Shown: positions 47,599 to 58,236, counted from the first letter of the stretch. The stretch is DNA of 64,000 nt from Polynucleobacter rarus (GCF_003072505.1 NZ_NTGB01000001.1:2219955-2283954); one strand, 5' to 3'. Program-made: numbers and translations. The notes: a model not told the origin generated them from the sequence alone.

Positions 47599-48390
47599 TT
47601 AAAGCTTGATAAACATTAAATCCCAGACACCATGCCCAAGTTTCAGGCCTCGGTTCTCGAACTTGGTAATAGGACGATAATCTGGTCGGATGGCAAACCC
47701 TAACACTTCACGACCATCTTCTAGTTTCACAGTGTTTGTGGAGGTATTTTTAATTTGTGGATGCTGGGTAAGTACATCTAACATTTGAAAGGCATACTCT
47801 TCCCAATCGGTTGCCATATGAATGTATGCGCCGCTTTTGAGTTTAGGTAATATTTTTTCAAGAAAATCCGGTTGAACTAAACGGCGCTTGTTGTGTTTTT
47901 TCTTATGCCACGGATCAGGAAAAAACAAATGAAAGCCATCTAAGGAGTTATCAGCCAACATATATTCAACGACTTCCACCGCATCGTGCCGAATAATCCG
48001 GATATTCTGTAAGCTCAATTCACCAATTTGCTTGAGCAATGCCCCAACGCCAGGTTCATGGACCTCAATCGCTAAAAAGTGATCGTTAGGCCGAATCTTC
48101 GCAATGTGAGCGGTCGTTTCACCCATTCCAAAACCAATTTCTAAGATATGATTTTTAGAACTGTCACCAAAAGCAGCTTGAAGTTGTAATGGTTCTTTAC
48201 TAAAAGGAATTAAAAATTGTGGGCCTAACTCGTCAATGGCTTTTTGTTGACCGGAAGTAGTCCTGCCAGCTCGCATCACAAAAGACTTAATGCGCCTAGG
48301 CCAAAGCGAAACGGCTGATGTGGAAACGCTGTCTTGATCAGTACTTTCTATAGAAGGAGTAGATAACTCTTCTGTTTTTACTATTGTCAT
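47599..48390 (-). CDS. trmB: tRNA (guanine-N7-)-methyltransferase
   Basis: A 263-residue SAM-dependent enzyme that methylates G46 of tRNA. Motifs: [12 protein letters not shown] (SAM site, about 78-89), [37 protein letters not shown] (catalytic Asp, about 150-174) and a C-terminal [16 protein letters not shown]. The N-terminal 30 residues are a Ser/Thr/Asp-rich extension. Confidence 0.94.
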   Translation of the reverse strand: MTIVKTEELSTPSIESTDQDSVSTSAVSLWPRRIKSFVMRAGRTTSGQQKAIDELGPQFLIPFSKEPLQLQAAFGDSSKNHILEIGFGMGETTAHIAKIRPNDHFLAIEVHEPGVGALLKQIGELSLQNIRIIRHDAVEVVEYMLADNSLDGFHLFFPDPWHKKKHNKRRLVQPDFLEKILPKLKSGAYIHMATDWEEYAFQMLDVLTQHPQIKNTSTNTVKLEDGREVLGFAIRPDYRPITKFENRGLKLGHGVWDLMFIKL

Positions 48391-48427
48391 GTTTTGTTAG
48401 TTACCTCAAACAGCTAGGATGAAATCC

Positions 48428-49294
48428 TCAAGCCGTCCAATTTACTATACCTAAGGCTGATGTGGCAAGAACAATGACGCCAAATACAATGCGGTACCAT
48501 GCAAAGGGTTTGAAATTGTGATGGCTTACATATTTAATCAACCAACGCACACAAAAAAAGGCCGAAATAAAAGCAGCTACAAAGCCCACGGCGAGAACTG
48601 GGCCAAAACTAGACCAATCCATATTGCCAATGTCTTGCCTTAATTTGTAGATTTCGTAAATCGTTGCTCCAGCAATGACCGGAATCGCCAGAAAAAAGGA
48701 AAACTCGGTTGCGACCTGCCTTGGTAGTCCCAATAACATCCCACCAATAATCGTCGCTCCTGATCTAGAAGTTCCAGGAATAAGAGCCGCACACTGGGCA
48801 AGACCGACCTTAATGGCATCTTTCGTACTTAAATCTTCAACATGCTCAATGCTACGAATAATGACTTTTTGGTTCTTTTGTTTAGCTAACTCTAATTTCT
48901 CAGCCCATAAAATAATGAAGCCACCAACAATAAAAGCAGTGGCTACAGGAATCGGCGCAAATAAATGAGCTTTAATCATTTTGCCAAATACCAAGGCTAA
49001 TGTGATGGCAGGTATCGAGGCAATCACAATATTAAGCGCAAAACGATTGGATAAAGGTCTTCTACCAAGGCCAGAAATAACACTGGCAATCTTCGTTCTG
49101 AACTCCCAACATACCGCTAAGATAGCGCCTAACTGGATAATCACTTCAAAGGCTTTGCCTTTTTCGTCATTAAAACTGAGTAAATGTCCCGCTAAGATGA
49201 GATGACCGGTACTTGAAATGGGTAAAAACTCCGTTAATCCTTCAACCACGCCAAGGATCAGCGCTTTGCCTAACAATATAAAGTCCAAGTCCAT
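48428..49294 (-). CDS. uppP: Undecaprenyl-diphosphatase
   Basis: A 288-residue inner-membrane enzyme recycling the lipid carrier. Both signature loops are present: [19 protein letters not shown] (about 16-34) and [19 protein letters not shown] (about 175-193), with about eight helices. It is 37 bases upstream of trmB on the same strand. Confidence 0.94.
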   Translation of the reverse strand: MDLDFILLGKALILGVVEGLTEFLPISSTGHLILAGHLLSFNDEKGKAFEVIIQLGAILAVCWEFRTKIASVISGLGRRPLSNRFALNIVIASIPAITLALVFGKMIKAHLFAPIPVATAFIVGGFIILWAEKLELAKQKNQKVIIRSIEHVEDLSTKDAIKVGLAQCAALIPGTSRSGATIIGGMLLGLPRQVATEFSFFLAIPVIAGATIYEIYKLRQDIGNMDWSSFGPVLAVGFVAAFISAFFCVRWLIKYVSHHNFKPFAWYRIVFGVIVLATSALGIVNWTA

Positions 49295-49502
49295 TTCAAT
49301 TCCTAATTTATTTGACTATCTATTTGAAGAGTCATTGGTTCAACAATCAGTCAGTATTCCATTCAAGGCGAATCAGTACAACTTTGGAAAATCTCTCAGT
49401 ACTTCACTTAACACACTTGACCATTTATTTTAAACGGACTGTTTTACATCTTCCTCGTACTCAAGCTGAAATAGGTGCAAAAGTATTAAAAATATGATTT
49501 GT

Positions 49503-50735
49503 CTATTCGTAACGAAGAGCTGCAATCGGTTGCATTTGGGCAGCCGTCTTAGCGGGGTAATAACCAAAGAAAATACCAATGGTGGCTGAAAAGCCCACTG
49601 CTAACACAATAGAGAGCAACGATAAGCTGATATTCCAACTTGCCAACCAAGCCACCAACAAAGAAATACCAACGCCTAATAAAACGCCAATCCCCCCACC
49701 AATCGTGGAAAGCGTCATTGCCTCCACCAAAAATTGGGTCATGATATCTTTACTTCTTGCGCCCACCGCCAAGCGCAGTCCAATTTCACGGGTTCTTTCT
49801 GTTACGGAGACGAGCATAATATTCATGATGCCGATTCCCCCAACCAAAAGACTGACAGAAGCGACTGCGGCGAGTAACATCGACATCACACGACTCGCAG
49901 CTTCTTGGGTTTTTAAAATCTCGGAGAGATTTCTGACTTGGAAGTCATTTTCCATCGTTGGTCGAATACGGTGACGTTGACGGAGTAGATCTGTCACTCG
50001 GTCTTCTACATATTTGGTATCAGCGCCATTATTGGCTTTTACTAAAATAGTTCCGACCCTGGCAATCCGGCCTCGAGGCTCACCAAATAATCTATTTCGT
50101 CCTGTTGTTAGGGGTACAAAGATCACATCATCTTGGTCTTGCCCCATACCACTTTGACCTTTACCATCGGCAACTCCAATGATTTCAAAAGGAATTCCTC
50201 GAATCCGCACCACTTCACCAATCGGGGTATCTTCACCAAATAGTTGAGATGCGACGGTCTTACCAATGATGGCTACTTTACCAAAGCGCGATATTTCTCC
50301 TTGGTCGAAAAACCGGCCCTCAGTCAAATTCCACTCACGTGCTTCGAAATAATCGTTATAAACCCCGTTAATAGAAGTAGCCCAGTTCGTGTTGCCATAA
50401 ACCACTTGAGCGTTACCCCTCGATACAGGAGCGGCCACTTGAACTTCTGGGATCTCCATTTGGATGGCCTTGTAATCCGATTCCGTTAAGGTTTGAGCAT
50501 TGCCCAGGCCTAGTCTTGCGCCTGACTGAATCACGGAGCCAGGAATCACAATCAAGAGATTTGAACCAAGGCTCGCAATTTGCTCTTGTACCCGTTGTTG
50601 TGCACCACCACCAATCGCAATCATGGCAATCACAGCAGCTACCCCAATCACAATCCCCAGCATCGTGAGGACAGAACGTAACTTATTGACCCGAAGTGCT
50701 TGTAAAGCAATTAATAAGTTAACGGAATTTGACAT
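49503..50735 (-). CDS. MacB-type ABC transporter permease
   Basis: A 410-residue permease of the MacB/FtsX family. Helix 1 (about 20-42, LTMLGIVIGVAAVIAMIAIG), a large periplasmic domain (about 50-270) and three C-terminal helices with GIMNIMLVSVTERTREIGLRLAVGAR. Together with the ATPase and adaptor it forms a MacAB-like mechanotransmitting exporter that works with TolC. Here permease and ATPase are separate proteins, unlike fused E. coli MacB. The cargo is unknown. Confidence 0.9.
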   Translation of the reverse strand: MSNSVNLLIALQALRVNKLRSVLTMLGIVIGVAAVIAMIAIGGGAQQRVQEQIASLGSNLLIVIPGSVIQSGARLGLGNAQTLTESDYKAIQMEIPEVQVAAPVSRGNAQVVYGNTNWATSINGVYNDYFEAREWNLTEGRFFDQGEISRFGKVAIIGKTVASQLFGEDTPIGEVVRIRGIPFEIIGVADGKGQSGMGQDQDDVIFVPLTTGRNRLFGEPRGRIARVGTILVKANNGADTKYVEDRVTDLLRQRHRIRPTMENDFQVRNLSEILKTQEAASRVMSMLLAAVASVSLLVGGIGIMNIMLVSVTERTREIGLRLAVGARSKDIMTQFLVEAMTLSTIGGGIGVLLGVGISLLVAWLASWNISLSLLSIVLAVGFSATIGIFFGYYPAKTAAQMQPIAALRYE

Positions 50736-50747
50736 GTGCTTGGATCT

Positions 50748-51542
50748 TTAAAGTACTGAAGGAACATCGGGAGAAATAACGGATTGAGCGGTATTGACGG
50801 GGGGTATTACTTCGAGTTGAGTTTGGTGTTGATGTTGATGCTGATGTTGATGCTTAATCTCAATGATTTTGCCGTCCTTAAACACCACTACTTGATTGGC
50901 ATAAGCCGCCACATCCGGTTCATGCGTGACCACAATCACTGTCATACCGCCTTGATTCAGTGATTTGAGCAATTCCATAATCTCAACAGTCATTTTTGAG
51001 TCGAGGGCACCGGTTGGCTCATCCGCCAAAATTAAATCTGGATCGTTGACGAGGGCACGTGCGATAGCAACGCGTTGTTGTTGTCCACCTGATAACTCAC
51101 TGGGGGTATGACTTAATCGATCACCTAAACCAACTTGAGCTAGCCGATCTCTAGCATGTTCCTTTTGTTCTTTTTTGCTAAGACCGGCAAGTTTGCCAGA
51201 CCGCATATATTGCAAGGGCATGGCCACATTGTCCAGCGCACTAGTTCTAGCAAGTAAATTAAATTGCTGAAACACAAAGCCAATGCGTTGACTTCGGATA
51301 TCGGCTAACTCATCAATACTCATTTGACTGACATTTTGACCAGCTAATTCATAAAGACCACTGGTCGGCGTATCAAGGCAACCAATCATATTCATAAACG
51401 TGGACTTACCCGATCCGGAAGCGCCAATAATCGCCACAAAGTCGCCTTGCTCAATATCTAAGTCAACACCGTCGAGTGCGCGCACTTCTTGGACGCCATT
51501 GCCGTAAGACTTAACGAGGTTTTTAGAATGTATTAAAGGCAT
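50748..51542 (-). CDS. MacB-type ABC transporter ATPase with His-Gln repeat tail
   Basis: A 264-residue ATPase. Walker [10 protein letters not shown], signature [15 protein letters not shown] and Walker [13 protein letters not shown] are all intact. The C-terminal tail after the core has [12 protein letters not shown], coded by a 6-base repeat. The ATG at 51542 (MPLIHSKNL) is used; the frame is open upstream inside macA. Gap to the permease 12 bases. Confidence 0.9.
   Translation of the reverse strand: MPLIHSKNLVKSYGNGVQEVRALDGVDLDIEQGDFVAIIGASGSGKSTFMNMIGCLDTPTSGLYELAGQNVSQMSIDELADIRSQRIGFVFQQFNLLARTSALDNVAMPLQYMRSGKLAGLSKKEQKEHARDRLAQVGLGDRLSHTPSELSGGQQQRVAIARALVNDPDLILADEPTGALDSKMTVEIMELLKSLNQGGMTVIVVTHEPDVAAYANQVVVFKDGKIIEIKHQHQHQHQHQTQLEVIPPVNTAQSVISPDVPSVL
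50824..50853 (-). repeat. GATGTT-type hexanucleotide repeat in the ATPase gene
   Basis: About five units of a GATGTT/GATGCT hexamer (plus strand), reading His-Gln on the minus strand. Changes in number keep the frame. Confidence 0.75.
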
Positions 51543-51558
51543 AAAGGACTGAATAGAC

Positions 51559-52965
51559 TTAAAACATTCTTGGGCCGCTACGCTGAGGACCTGATCCGCT
51601 AGACCCGCCAGATGCTCCAAAGGCTTGACCCTCAATCCCCGTTATGACCAAATCACCTACTTTTAATTGTGCTTCTTTAGCGTCACGCAGTGGCAGGATT
51701 TCAGAATATTCACCATCCGTCAAACCTAAACGAAATGCTTTTCGAACTGGCTTCTCTTGCTTGCCATCATTTTCTAGAACATAGACACTACGGAAATTAC
51801 TTTGACCGCTACCAAAGCGAGAGGAGCGTTGGGCATTCCCACTAAAACTCCCACCGGCTGTAGCAGGGGCATTTGGATTGGCGTTTGGATTAGCGTTTGG
51901 ATTAGCGTTTGGATTAGCATTGGCGTCAGTCGGCCGATCGGATGAACTACCTTTTGCGCCAGCTACTACAGTTGGTTTACTATTACTTTCCCAAAACTTC
52001 CACCAGGGTGGATTTTCAGGCGCTTTATCTTTGCCAGACTTATTCCAGCTAGAGGTTTTATCTGTTGCAGGCATTCTGAAGCGCAGTGCACTATTTAAGA
52101 CTTTAAGGGTCTTTTCTTTCTTTTCAACGACGATTCTGGCATTAGCCGTCATACCGGGCAATAATTTCAAATCTGGATTATCCGCCGTGATTAAAACGGT
52201 ATAAGTCACCACGTTTTGGATATTGACTGGTGCTTTACGGACTTGTTTAACTTTGCCATTAAAGACCTTATTCGGAAATGCATCGACTGTAAAAGTAGCT
52301 TCCTGCCCTTCTTCAATGCGCCCGACATCGGACTCATCAATCGAGGTTTCGACCTGCATCTCTGCCAAATTACGAGCGATGATGAAAATCTCTGGGGACT
52401 GCAAACTAGCGGCCACGGTTTGACCAACTTCCACGCTACGCTTAACCACCACACCATCGACCGGAGAACGAATGAGCGTATCGTCTAAAGATTTTTTCGA
52501 AAGGTCCAGCGCACCGAGAGCTGCCTTCAAGGTATTTTCAGTTGTTACCAAGGCTTGTTTAGAAATAAACCCTTGCTGCATTAAAGAAATGTTGTATTCG
52601 TGATTTTTTAGCGCTAATTCGTAATTTGCAAGTGCTTGATCATATTTCGCCTGAAACTCGCGTTGATCAATCTTCGCAATGATCTGATCCTGTTTTACTT
52701 TATCGTTAAAGTCGACCGTTAATTCACGAATCATGCCAGAAACCCCGGTACCAATCGTAATCGACCGTACTGGATTCAGAGTGCCACTCGCCCGAATATT
52801 TGCAACAATTGGCCCTTCCTCAACACTGACCGTCGTGTATTTCGGTTGGCTCATTACTAAGTATTGCTTAGAGAGGAACCATGCTGCAATGGCTAAACCA
52901 ATCAGAATGATCGCAATGACTATCCACTTCAGCCAGGATTTGGGTTTTACTTGATTTTGGGGCAT
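51559..52965 (-). CDS. MacA-type periplasmic adaptor (HlyD family) with NPNA repeats
   Basis: A 468-residue membrane-fusion protein. An N-terminal membrane helix (about 12-34), a barrel-sandwich and helical hairpin (about 65-170, with IAKIDQREFQAKYDQALANYE), VDGVVVKRSVEVGQTVAASLQ and a beta-barrel domain. A disordered insertion at about 345-385 holds NPNA repeats followed by a Ser/Gly-rich stretch. It connects the ABC permease to TolC. It starts the macA-ATPase-permease unit; the ATPase follows by 16 bases. Confidence 0.9.
   Translation of the reverse strand: MPQNQVKPKSWLKWIVIAIILIGLAIAAWFLSKQYLVMSQPKYTTVSVEEGPIVANIRASGTLNPVRSITIGTGVSGMIRELTVDFNDKVKQDQIIAKIDQREFQAKYDQALANYELALKNHEYNISLMQQGFISKQALVTTENTLKAALGALDLSKKSLDDTLIRSPVDGVVVKRSVEVGQTVAASLQSPEIFIIARNLAEMQVETSIDESDVGRIEEGQEATFTVDAFPNKVFNGKVKQVRKAPVNIQNVVTYTVLITADNPDLKLLPGMTANARIVVEKKEKTLKVLNSALRFRMPATDKTSSWNKSGKDKAPENPPWWKFWESNSKPTVVAGAKGSSSDRPTDANANPNANPNANPNANPNAPATAGGSFSGNAQRSSRFGSGQSNFRSVYVLENDGKQEKPVRKAFRLGLTDGEYSEILPLRDAKEAQLKVGDLVITGIEGQAFGASGGSSGSGPQRSGPRMF
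51869..51916 (-). repeat. 12-base tandem repeat coding NPNA in the adaptor gene
   Basis: Four units of GCGTTTGGATTA (plus strand; the first has two changes) code for Asn-Pro-Asn-Ala. Unit length is a multiple of three, so expansion or loss keeps the frame. Confidence 0.85.
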
Positions 52966-53167
52966 AAGTATTTTTATGTAAATTCGATAAACTGATTTTA
53001 GCCATAAGATGTAACAAACATCATCTTATTAATGACTTTTATCATTTTTTGTTCATTTCATGTTTATTCTTATCTTAACTCTACTAAAATAGAATGAATG
53101 CTTTTATTCCATTTTGACGTCACTATCCCATTTTGCCCTTATTCACTTTTTTGCCTCTTTCCAAACA

Positions 53168-53839
53168 ATGACTATTAACATCACGAACTTCCGTCACAAA
53201 ATGATTGAACAACAAATTCGTCCTTGGAGTATTAGTGACATCCAAGTGTTAGAAACGCTCAATATCATTCGTCGGGAACTTTTTGCCTTAGATAGTCAAG
53301 TACCCTTGGTGTTCTCCGATATCTTTTTACCGATTCAAGACTCTCAAGAAGTGATGATGGAGCCCAAAATTGAAGCACGGGTATTGCAGGCGATTAAACC
53401 TCGCGGTCAAGATCGGGTCTTAGAGATTGGCACAGGATCAGGATACATGGCAGCTCTTTTAGCTTATTTTGCGAAAAGTGTGACTACAGTCGAAATTCGA
53501 CCTGAACTCGCTGATTTTGCGATTGATAATTTTCATAAATGCCGTATTCCTAATATAAGAGTAGAAGTTGGTGATGCCTCCGCTGGTTGGAAAGTTTCTG
53601 AAAATAACACTTATGACATTATCTGTGTCTCAGGTGGTTTAAAAGAAATACCCATTAGTCTTAAAAATCAATTGAATATCGGTGGGAAGCTCTTAGCCTT
53701 TGTTGGGCAAGAGCCTGTCATGAGCGCTGTATTAATCACACGTCATAGTCATGATTATTTCCAAACAGAGTCTCTTTTTGAAACTTTAGTTCCGATGCTA
53801 AAAACGGAGTCTGCAGGTATCGAACAATTCGAATTTTAA
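53168..53839 (+). CDS. Protein-L-isoaspartate O-methyltransferase-like protein
   Basis: A 223-residue SAM-dependent enzyme of the PCMT family. It starts MTINITNFRHKMIEQQIRPW, then VLEIGTGSGYMAALLAYFAKSVTTVEIRPE (SAM site, about 83-112) and ICVSGGLKEIP. It repairs isoaspartyl residues in the archetype; this short type, found before tolC in Burkholderiales, is often annotated only as PCMT-like. The ATG at 53168 is used; the earlier ATG at 53114 adds an unrelated hydrophobic stretch. Confidence 0.85.
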   Translation: MTINITNFRHKMIEQQIRPWSISDIQVLETLNIIRRELFALDSQVPLVFSDIFLPIQDSQEVMMEPKIEARVLQAIKPRGQDRVLEIGTGSGYMAALLAYFAKSVTTVEIRPELADFAIDNFHKCRIPNIRVEVGDASAGWKVSENNTYDIICVSGGLKEIPISLKNQLNIGGKLLAFVGQEPVMSAVLITRHSHDYFQTESLFETLVPMLKTESAGIEQFEF

Positions 53840-54111
53840 GAAATTAGCTACTTTGAAGTAGGATTTTTGAGTTTTTACTCTTTAAGATTACAATAAATAA
53901 AAATTAAACATCTGATTTAAATTGTGGTCTTAATCGATTTTCATTGTTTTTTTGTGGCTTTAGTGTTCAGTTGATGGATAAATTAACAATAACGAAAAAT
54001 TTACTTGTTACATTATTAATTGCGGAATAATTGTATTCAATTTAGGTAAGTAAAAATCGTCAGAATTTACTTAATGTGATGTGTTTGTGAAGGCTAATAA
54101 GAGACATTCGA

Positions 54112-55761
54112 ATGAAGCAAATTGTATTAGAAAATTTAACCTCAACGTTAAACAAGAACCCTTTGAGAGTCTCCACGCTAGTTCAGACGAGAACTACTCA
54201 AGCTTGTTCGATGAAAACTCCATTGCGTCCTAAGTATTTAGTGATTGCAATGGCCTTATTGTCCTTCCAAAGTATTTATTCATTCAATGCAGTGGCGCAG
54301 GAGAAGAGTCCTGTTCCGATCACAAGTAACAGCCTGATCACTTCGAGCCCGATTATTTCGGTTCAAACTGAAACTTTGCCAAGACTGGTCGACGCAGCCA
54401 ATCCAAAAGCAAAAGATTTAATCCAATTATTTCAAGATGCTGCGCAGTTTGACCCAATTTACAATTCCGCAAAGTACGCATACACGGCTGGTAAAGAAGC
54501 TTATTGGCAAGCATTTTCAGTTTTATTACCCCAAATTACTGCTACTTACTCTACACAGTCTACTGATATTCGTTACGACCCAAACTTAAACAATATCGCG
54601 AATCGTAAAGACTATACCTTTTCTAACTCTGGTTGGGGACTGAACTTAACGCAACCCCTCTTTAACTGGTCTTATTTTGAAAAATACAAACAAGGCGACT
54701 TACTTACTGGAGTGGCTGAAGCAAACTTTGCACAGGCCCAACAAGACTTAATCATACGTGTCTCGCAAGCTTATTTTGATGCATTGACAGCGCAAGATAC
54801 CCTGGATTTGTTTATCAATAAAAAAGGCTTGATTAATGAGCAGTTACAACAAGCTAAGAGAAATTTTGAAGTTGGTACAGCGACGATTGTCGATACCAAT
54901 GAAGCGCAGTCGCGTTATGATTTAGTCATTGCGCAAGAAATTGCTGCTCAGTCTGACTTATTAGTTAAAAAATCCGCTATAGAGATAATCATTGGTCAAC
55001 CAGTTGATGCCATCTTCCCTCTGTCTAAACAAGCTAAAGTCGAAAGTCTTAGACAAGAACGTACTGTGAAATACCTGGCAGATTCTAAAGGCAAATTAGC
55101 AAGCAACGATATTATTGAAGCACTCCATCTGTCTACCGGAAATACCATCGAAGATTGGGTGAGACAAACCGAAGAAGTCAATTACAACGTGATTGTTGGC
55201 CTCCTCAATGTCGAAATCGCCAAGAGTAATTATCGTAGTGTGCAGGGTACACGTTTACCAGTAGTTTCACTGCAAGCTTCAACGGGTTACAACAATTCTT
55301 TAGGTAATGCCACAAGTTCTTTACCCAATACCTATTACGCTAACCAGATTAGCTTACAAGTTTCTGTACCTATTTTTACTGGTGGCTTGATTAACTCTAA
55401 TGCCCGACAAACCGCTGCGCTGTATGATCAGTCCATCGCTAATTTGGACATCTTGAAAACGAGCAACGCTGGCGCAACAAAACAAGCTTATCTCGGCTTT
55501 ACGAATGGTATTGCCCAGATTAAGGCGTATGAAGCGGCAGAAAAGTCAGCGCTGACATCCTTACAATCGAACCGTACTGGTTATAACGTCGGGGTGCGTA
55601 TCAATATTGATGTATTAAATGCCCAAGATCAGTTAATCACCACGCAATCATCTTTATACAAAGCAAGATACGACGCTATTATGAACGGTATCAAACTCAA
55701 ATCTTTATCAGCAGTTCTGACTGATGATGATGTGATAGCGGTAAATAAACTATTGCATTGA
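54112..55761 (+). CDS. tolC: TolC-family outer-membrane channel
   Basis: A 549-residue outer-membrane efflux protein with two repeated outer-membrane efflux domains. Landmarks: LFQDAAQFDPIYNSAKYAYTAGKEAYWQA (about 104-132), LNLTQPLFNWSYF, and NRTGYNVGVRINIDVLNAQDQLITTQSSLY near the end. The signal peptide begins at the internal ATG (residue 34, base 54211), cleaved after VAQ; the 33 preceding residues are unusual, so 54211 may be the true start despite a better ribosome site at 54112. It is the likely exit duct for the MacAB-type system nearby. Confidence 0.9.
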   Translation: MKQIVLENLTSTLNKNPLRVSTLVQTRTTQACSMKTPLRPKYLVIAMALLSFQSIYSFNAVAQEKSPVPITSNSLITSSPIISVQTETLPRLVDAANPKAKDLIQLFQDAAQFDPIYNSAKYAYTAGKEAYWQAFSVLLPQITATYSTQSTDIRYDPNLNNIANRKDYTFSNSGWGLNLTQPLFNWSYFEKYKQGDLLTGVAEANFAQAQQDLIIRVSQAYFDALTAQDTLDLFINKKGLINEQLQQAKRNFEVGTATIVDTNEAQSRYDLVIAQEIAAQSDLLVKKSAIEIIIGQPVDAIFPLSKQAKVESLRQERTVKYLADSKGKLASNDIIEALHLSTGNTIEDWVRQTEEVNYNVIVGLLNVEIAKSNYRSVQGTRLPVVSLQASTGYNNSLGNATSSLPNTYYANQISLQVSVPIFTGGLINSNARQTAALYDQSIANLDILKTSNAGATKQAYLGFTNGIAQIKAYEAAEKSALTSLQSNRTGYNVGVRINIDVLNAQDQLITTQSSLYKARYDAIMNGIKLKSLSAVLTDDDVIAVNKLLH

Positions 55762-55766
55762 GCTGA

Positions 55767-56798
55767 TTAAATGAGTTGTTGAATGGATGTTGTGACTTCG
55801 TCAATAGTAGGTGGTTTGCCCATATCACCTAGGTTGATCACATTACGACTCCAATACCCTTCTGTTTTCCAGAGCGGAGAATCCACATAGAGTTCAATCG
55901 TCGGTAAATTAAGCACTGCACTGTAGTGGGTCAGTCCAGTATCCACCCCAATCGTCAGGCGCGCCTGTGCAACTAGAATTGCAGCCTGCTTAATCGAGAA
56001 TGCGCTGGGTAATTTTGCACCAGGTACGGCACTCACTAGACGTTCACTCACGAGTTTTTCGCTAGCATTACCCCATGGAAAAACAGGGGTGAGTCCAAGG
56101 CCTACTAGATACTTACCGATTGCTATCCAGGCAGCTTCATCCCAAGCTTTTGCGATCCGTGCTGTAGCATGAAAACACATGACATATTCTTTGGGAGAAA
56201 AGCCTAAGGGATTCGCTTCAAGTTGCAACTGATGTATATAACCCGGAGTATAAAACTTGGGAGAGGCTGTATCACGTTGAGGCCAGTCTAATTGCAGGCT
56301 GCTTGCCAGAATAGCGCGCGAGCGATCGACCGCATGAAACTGAAAAGGGACTTGAACACTTTGGTCATAAAAAAACTTGGCGAGTGGCTCATATCCAGAA
56401 TATTGGGTTTGATTACCAATACCGTAAACTATGGTGGTACTCCTGCCCTGCTTAGCAATACCTGCGATCAAAGCTGACTTCATTAAGCCCTGCGTCTCCA
56501 CAATCACGTCCCAAGGCTGCGATTTGAGAACTTGTTTCATCTTGCTAAAGTCTTGTATGGCTATTTTGAAGCGACCTTTGAAGAGCTCTTTTTTAGCACG
56601 CCGCAAACATACCGGAATGATTTGATCAATCCCGCGAAACTGAAGTGTCGACTTCAGGGGTTCCAATAAGTGGACGTATCCCTCTTCCACTGCCCAAGCA
56701 ATATGTGCATCAGGATATTGTTTACGGATATCCCAAACAACCGGCAAGTTATGCAGCACGTCCCCAAGGGAGGATAACTTGACGAGGAGGATGTTCAC
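55767..56798 (-). CDS. waaC: Lipopolysaccharide heptosyltransferase I
   Basis: A 343-residue GT9 enzyme that adds the first heptose to Kdo of the lipopolysaccharide core. It begins VNILLVKLSSLGDVLHNLPVVWDIRKQYP, the GT9 N-terminus, and the C-terminal part has MCFHATARIAKAWDEAAW and LTIGVDTGLTHYSAVLNLPTIELYV. The GTG at 56798 is selected because it starts right at the family's first residue and overlaps the stop of the upstream glycosyltransferase by 4 bases (GTGA). Confidence 0.9.
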   Translation of the reverse strand: MNILLVKLSSLGDVLHNLPVVWDIRKQYPDAHIAWAVEEGYVHLLEPLKSTLQFRGIDQIIPVCLRRAKKELFKGRFKIAIQDFSKMKQVLKSQPWDVIVETQGLMKSALIAGIAKQGRSTTIVYGIGNQTQYSGYEPLAKFFYDQSVQVPFQFHAVDRSRAILASSLQLDWPQRDTASPKFYTPGYIHQLQLEANPLGFSPKEYVMCFHATARIAKAWDEAAWIAIGKYLVGLGLTPVFPWGNASEKLVSERLVSAVPGAKLPSAFSIKQAAILVAQARLTIGVDTGLTHYSAVLNLPTIELYVDSPLWKTEGYWSRNVINLGDMGKPPTIDEVTTSIQQLI

Positions 56799-58120
56799 GG
56801 AGCGATTCTTTTTAAAATAGTTTGTACAGCGTCTTTTGGCGTCACCGTTTCCATGACTTTGGCGGGCAACTGATGATTCTGCCAATCTTGTAGGATTTGC
56901 TCAAAAACTTGAGCAATCGATGCAGCGTCTAAGGTATGGCTAATGTAAGCGCCTCGCTCACGCAGCATCTCATCAAAGGAAGGATTACGATTCGTGATTC
57001 CCCAAATGGGTCTGCCCGACCAGAAGTAATCATAGGACTTCGAGGGAATATATTCTGCACACCATTCGTAATCACCATGCAGTAGTAACAGGACATCGGC
57101 AGCACGCATGATTTCCATCACCCGTTCGCGGCCAGACTTGCCGGTAATGGGGTCGTTTTCGATGCGACCATGCTCCTGAACGATGGACTCAAAACCATAT
57201 TGTGCAGTAGCATCTCGACTACTTTGATCCAGCGCGGCGCCGTAAACGTCTATTTGTAAAAGATCTTTTAATTGCGGATTAGCATCCAATAAGGGACGAA
57301 TCGCCGCAAGGACTGGCGCCAAAGAACGATCGTTAGCGAGCGATCCAAAATGGGCAATATGTAATTTTGATTGGTATAAGTGATTGGCAGGTAAAGGTTC
57401 TTCACAGCCAGGAGGGATTGCTCCGGGAAGAACGACAAAGCCTTTATCACCTAGTACCGGATGGCGTAATTTTGCATAATCCAATGCACCTTGGGTAAAC
57501 CACCAAACTTGATCGGCGTCACGACAAATGATTCTTTCAAGGCGCTGCAAAAAACGCTTATCTTTGGTTTTACGCGGGGCGATGCCGTTATCCTGTGGAT
57601 CATCCCGAATCACCATCGGGTCATGGATTTCGGCAATCCATTTTTTTTTGGTTAATTTTTTTATGAGGTAGGCTGCGTAATGGGCAGACCAAGCACCACC
57701 TGAGGAATAGATCAGTTCAATGTCCTCTTTTTTGATAATCTTCTCCCCACAGTGGGCCGCAGCGAATGACCAGGAGGATTGGCTCGATAAGCCGATGAGC
57801 AACTTTTCAAGTACTGTAAAGGGTAAGAGCAAGGTCGAGACAAGCGGCGTAAGGATTTTATAGATGATGCCTCGGCCATATTTGGTTGCTACATAGTGCC
57901 GAAAATCAAAGCGCAGACCAGATGGTCCCCACGGGAGTAATTGATAATGCCTAAATCGTGTGTCTTTTTCTCCAGTAATGGCTGACAGCACAATTGGCTC
58001 AATCCCTGCTTCTAATAGATAAGGGATTTTATCGGTCACTGTCAAACTAGCAGCCCGACCGTCCATGTTAAAACCATGAGAGATCACTAGCCATTTTTTC
58101 TTTGGAGTATTTGCTTGCAT
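56795..58120 (-). CDS. Glycosyltransferase (GT4-like)
   Basis: A 441-residue glycosyltransferase with two Rossmann-like halves. It begins KKWLVISHGFNMDGRAASLTVTDKIPYLLEAGIEPIVLSA and has IAEIHDPMVIRDDP in the middle and a C-terminal GT4-like region with FGSLANDRSLAPVLAAI and PSKSYDYFWSGRPIWGI. It is coupled to waaC, so it probably acts on the lipopolysaccharide core or O-chain. The sugar is unknown. Confidence 0.78.
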   Translation of the reverse strand: MQANTPKKKWLVISHGFNMDGRAASLTVTDKIPYLLEAGIEPIVLSAITGEKDTRFRHYQLLPWGPSGLRFDFRHYVATKYGRGIIYKILTPLVSTLLLPFTVLEKLLIGLSSQSSWSFAAAHCGEKIIKKEDIELIYSSGGAWSAHYAAYLIKKLTKKKWIAEIHDPMVIRDDPQDNGIAPRKTKDKRFLQRLERIICRDADQVWWFTQGALDYAKLRHPVLGDKGFVVLPGAIPPGCEEPLPANHLYQSKLHIAHFGSLANDRSLAPVLAAIRPLLDANPQLKDLLQIDVYGAALDQSSRDATAQYGFESIVQEHGRIENDPITGKSGRERVMEIMRAADVLLLLHGDYEWCAEYIPSKSYDYFWSGRPIWGITNRNPSFDEMLRERGAYISHTLDAASIAQVFEQILQDWQNHQLPAKVMETVTPKDAVQTILKRIAP

Positions 58121-58221
58121 GACTTATTTTAACGAAGAATATTCAGAATCCCTAAAATGCATTTTCAAAAGTACATAAGGATTGAATCACCATGAAGGAT
58201 TAATTTTCTTTTTTTAAAATA

Positions 58222-58236
58222 GTTCCTTTAAGGAAC
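58222..58236. promoter_or_regulatory. Palindromic operator of the ParD/RelE-type pair
   Basis: GTTCCTTTAAGGAAC is a perfect 15-base inverted repeat (seven-base arms, central T). Related half-sites GGAACC (58252-58257) and GTTCC (58269-58273) follow in the leader, up to the ribosome site. Autorepression by the antitoxin is inferred. Confidence 0.5.

Noticed and set aside
51869..51916. CRISPR-like direct repeats
   Set aside because: The 12-base units are contiguous, without spacers, and lie in frame within a coding region.
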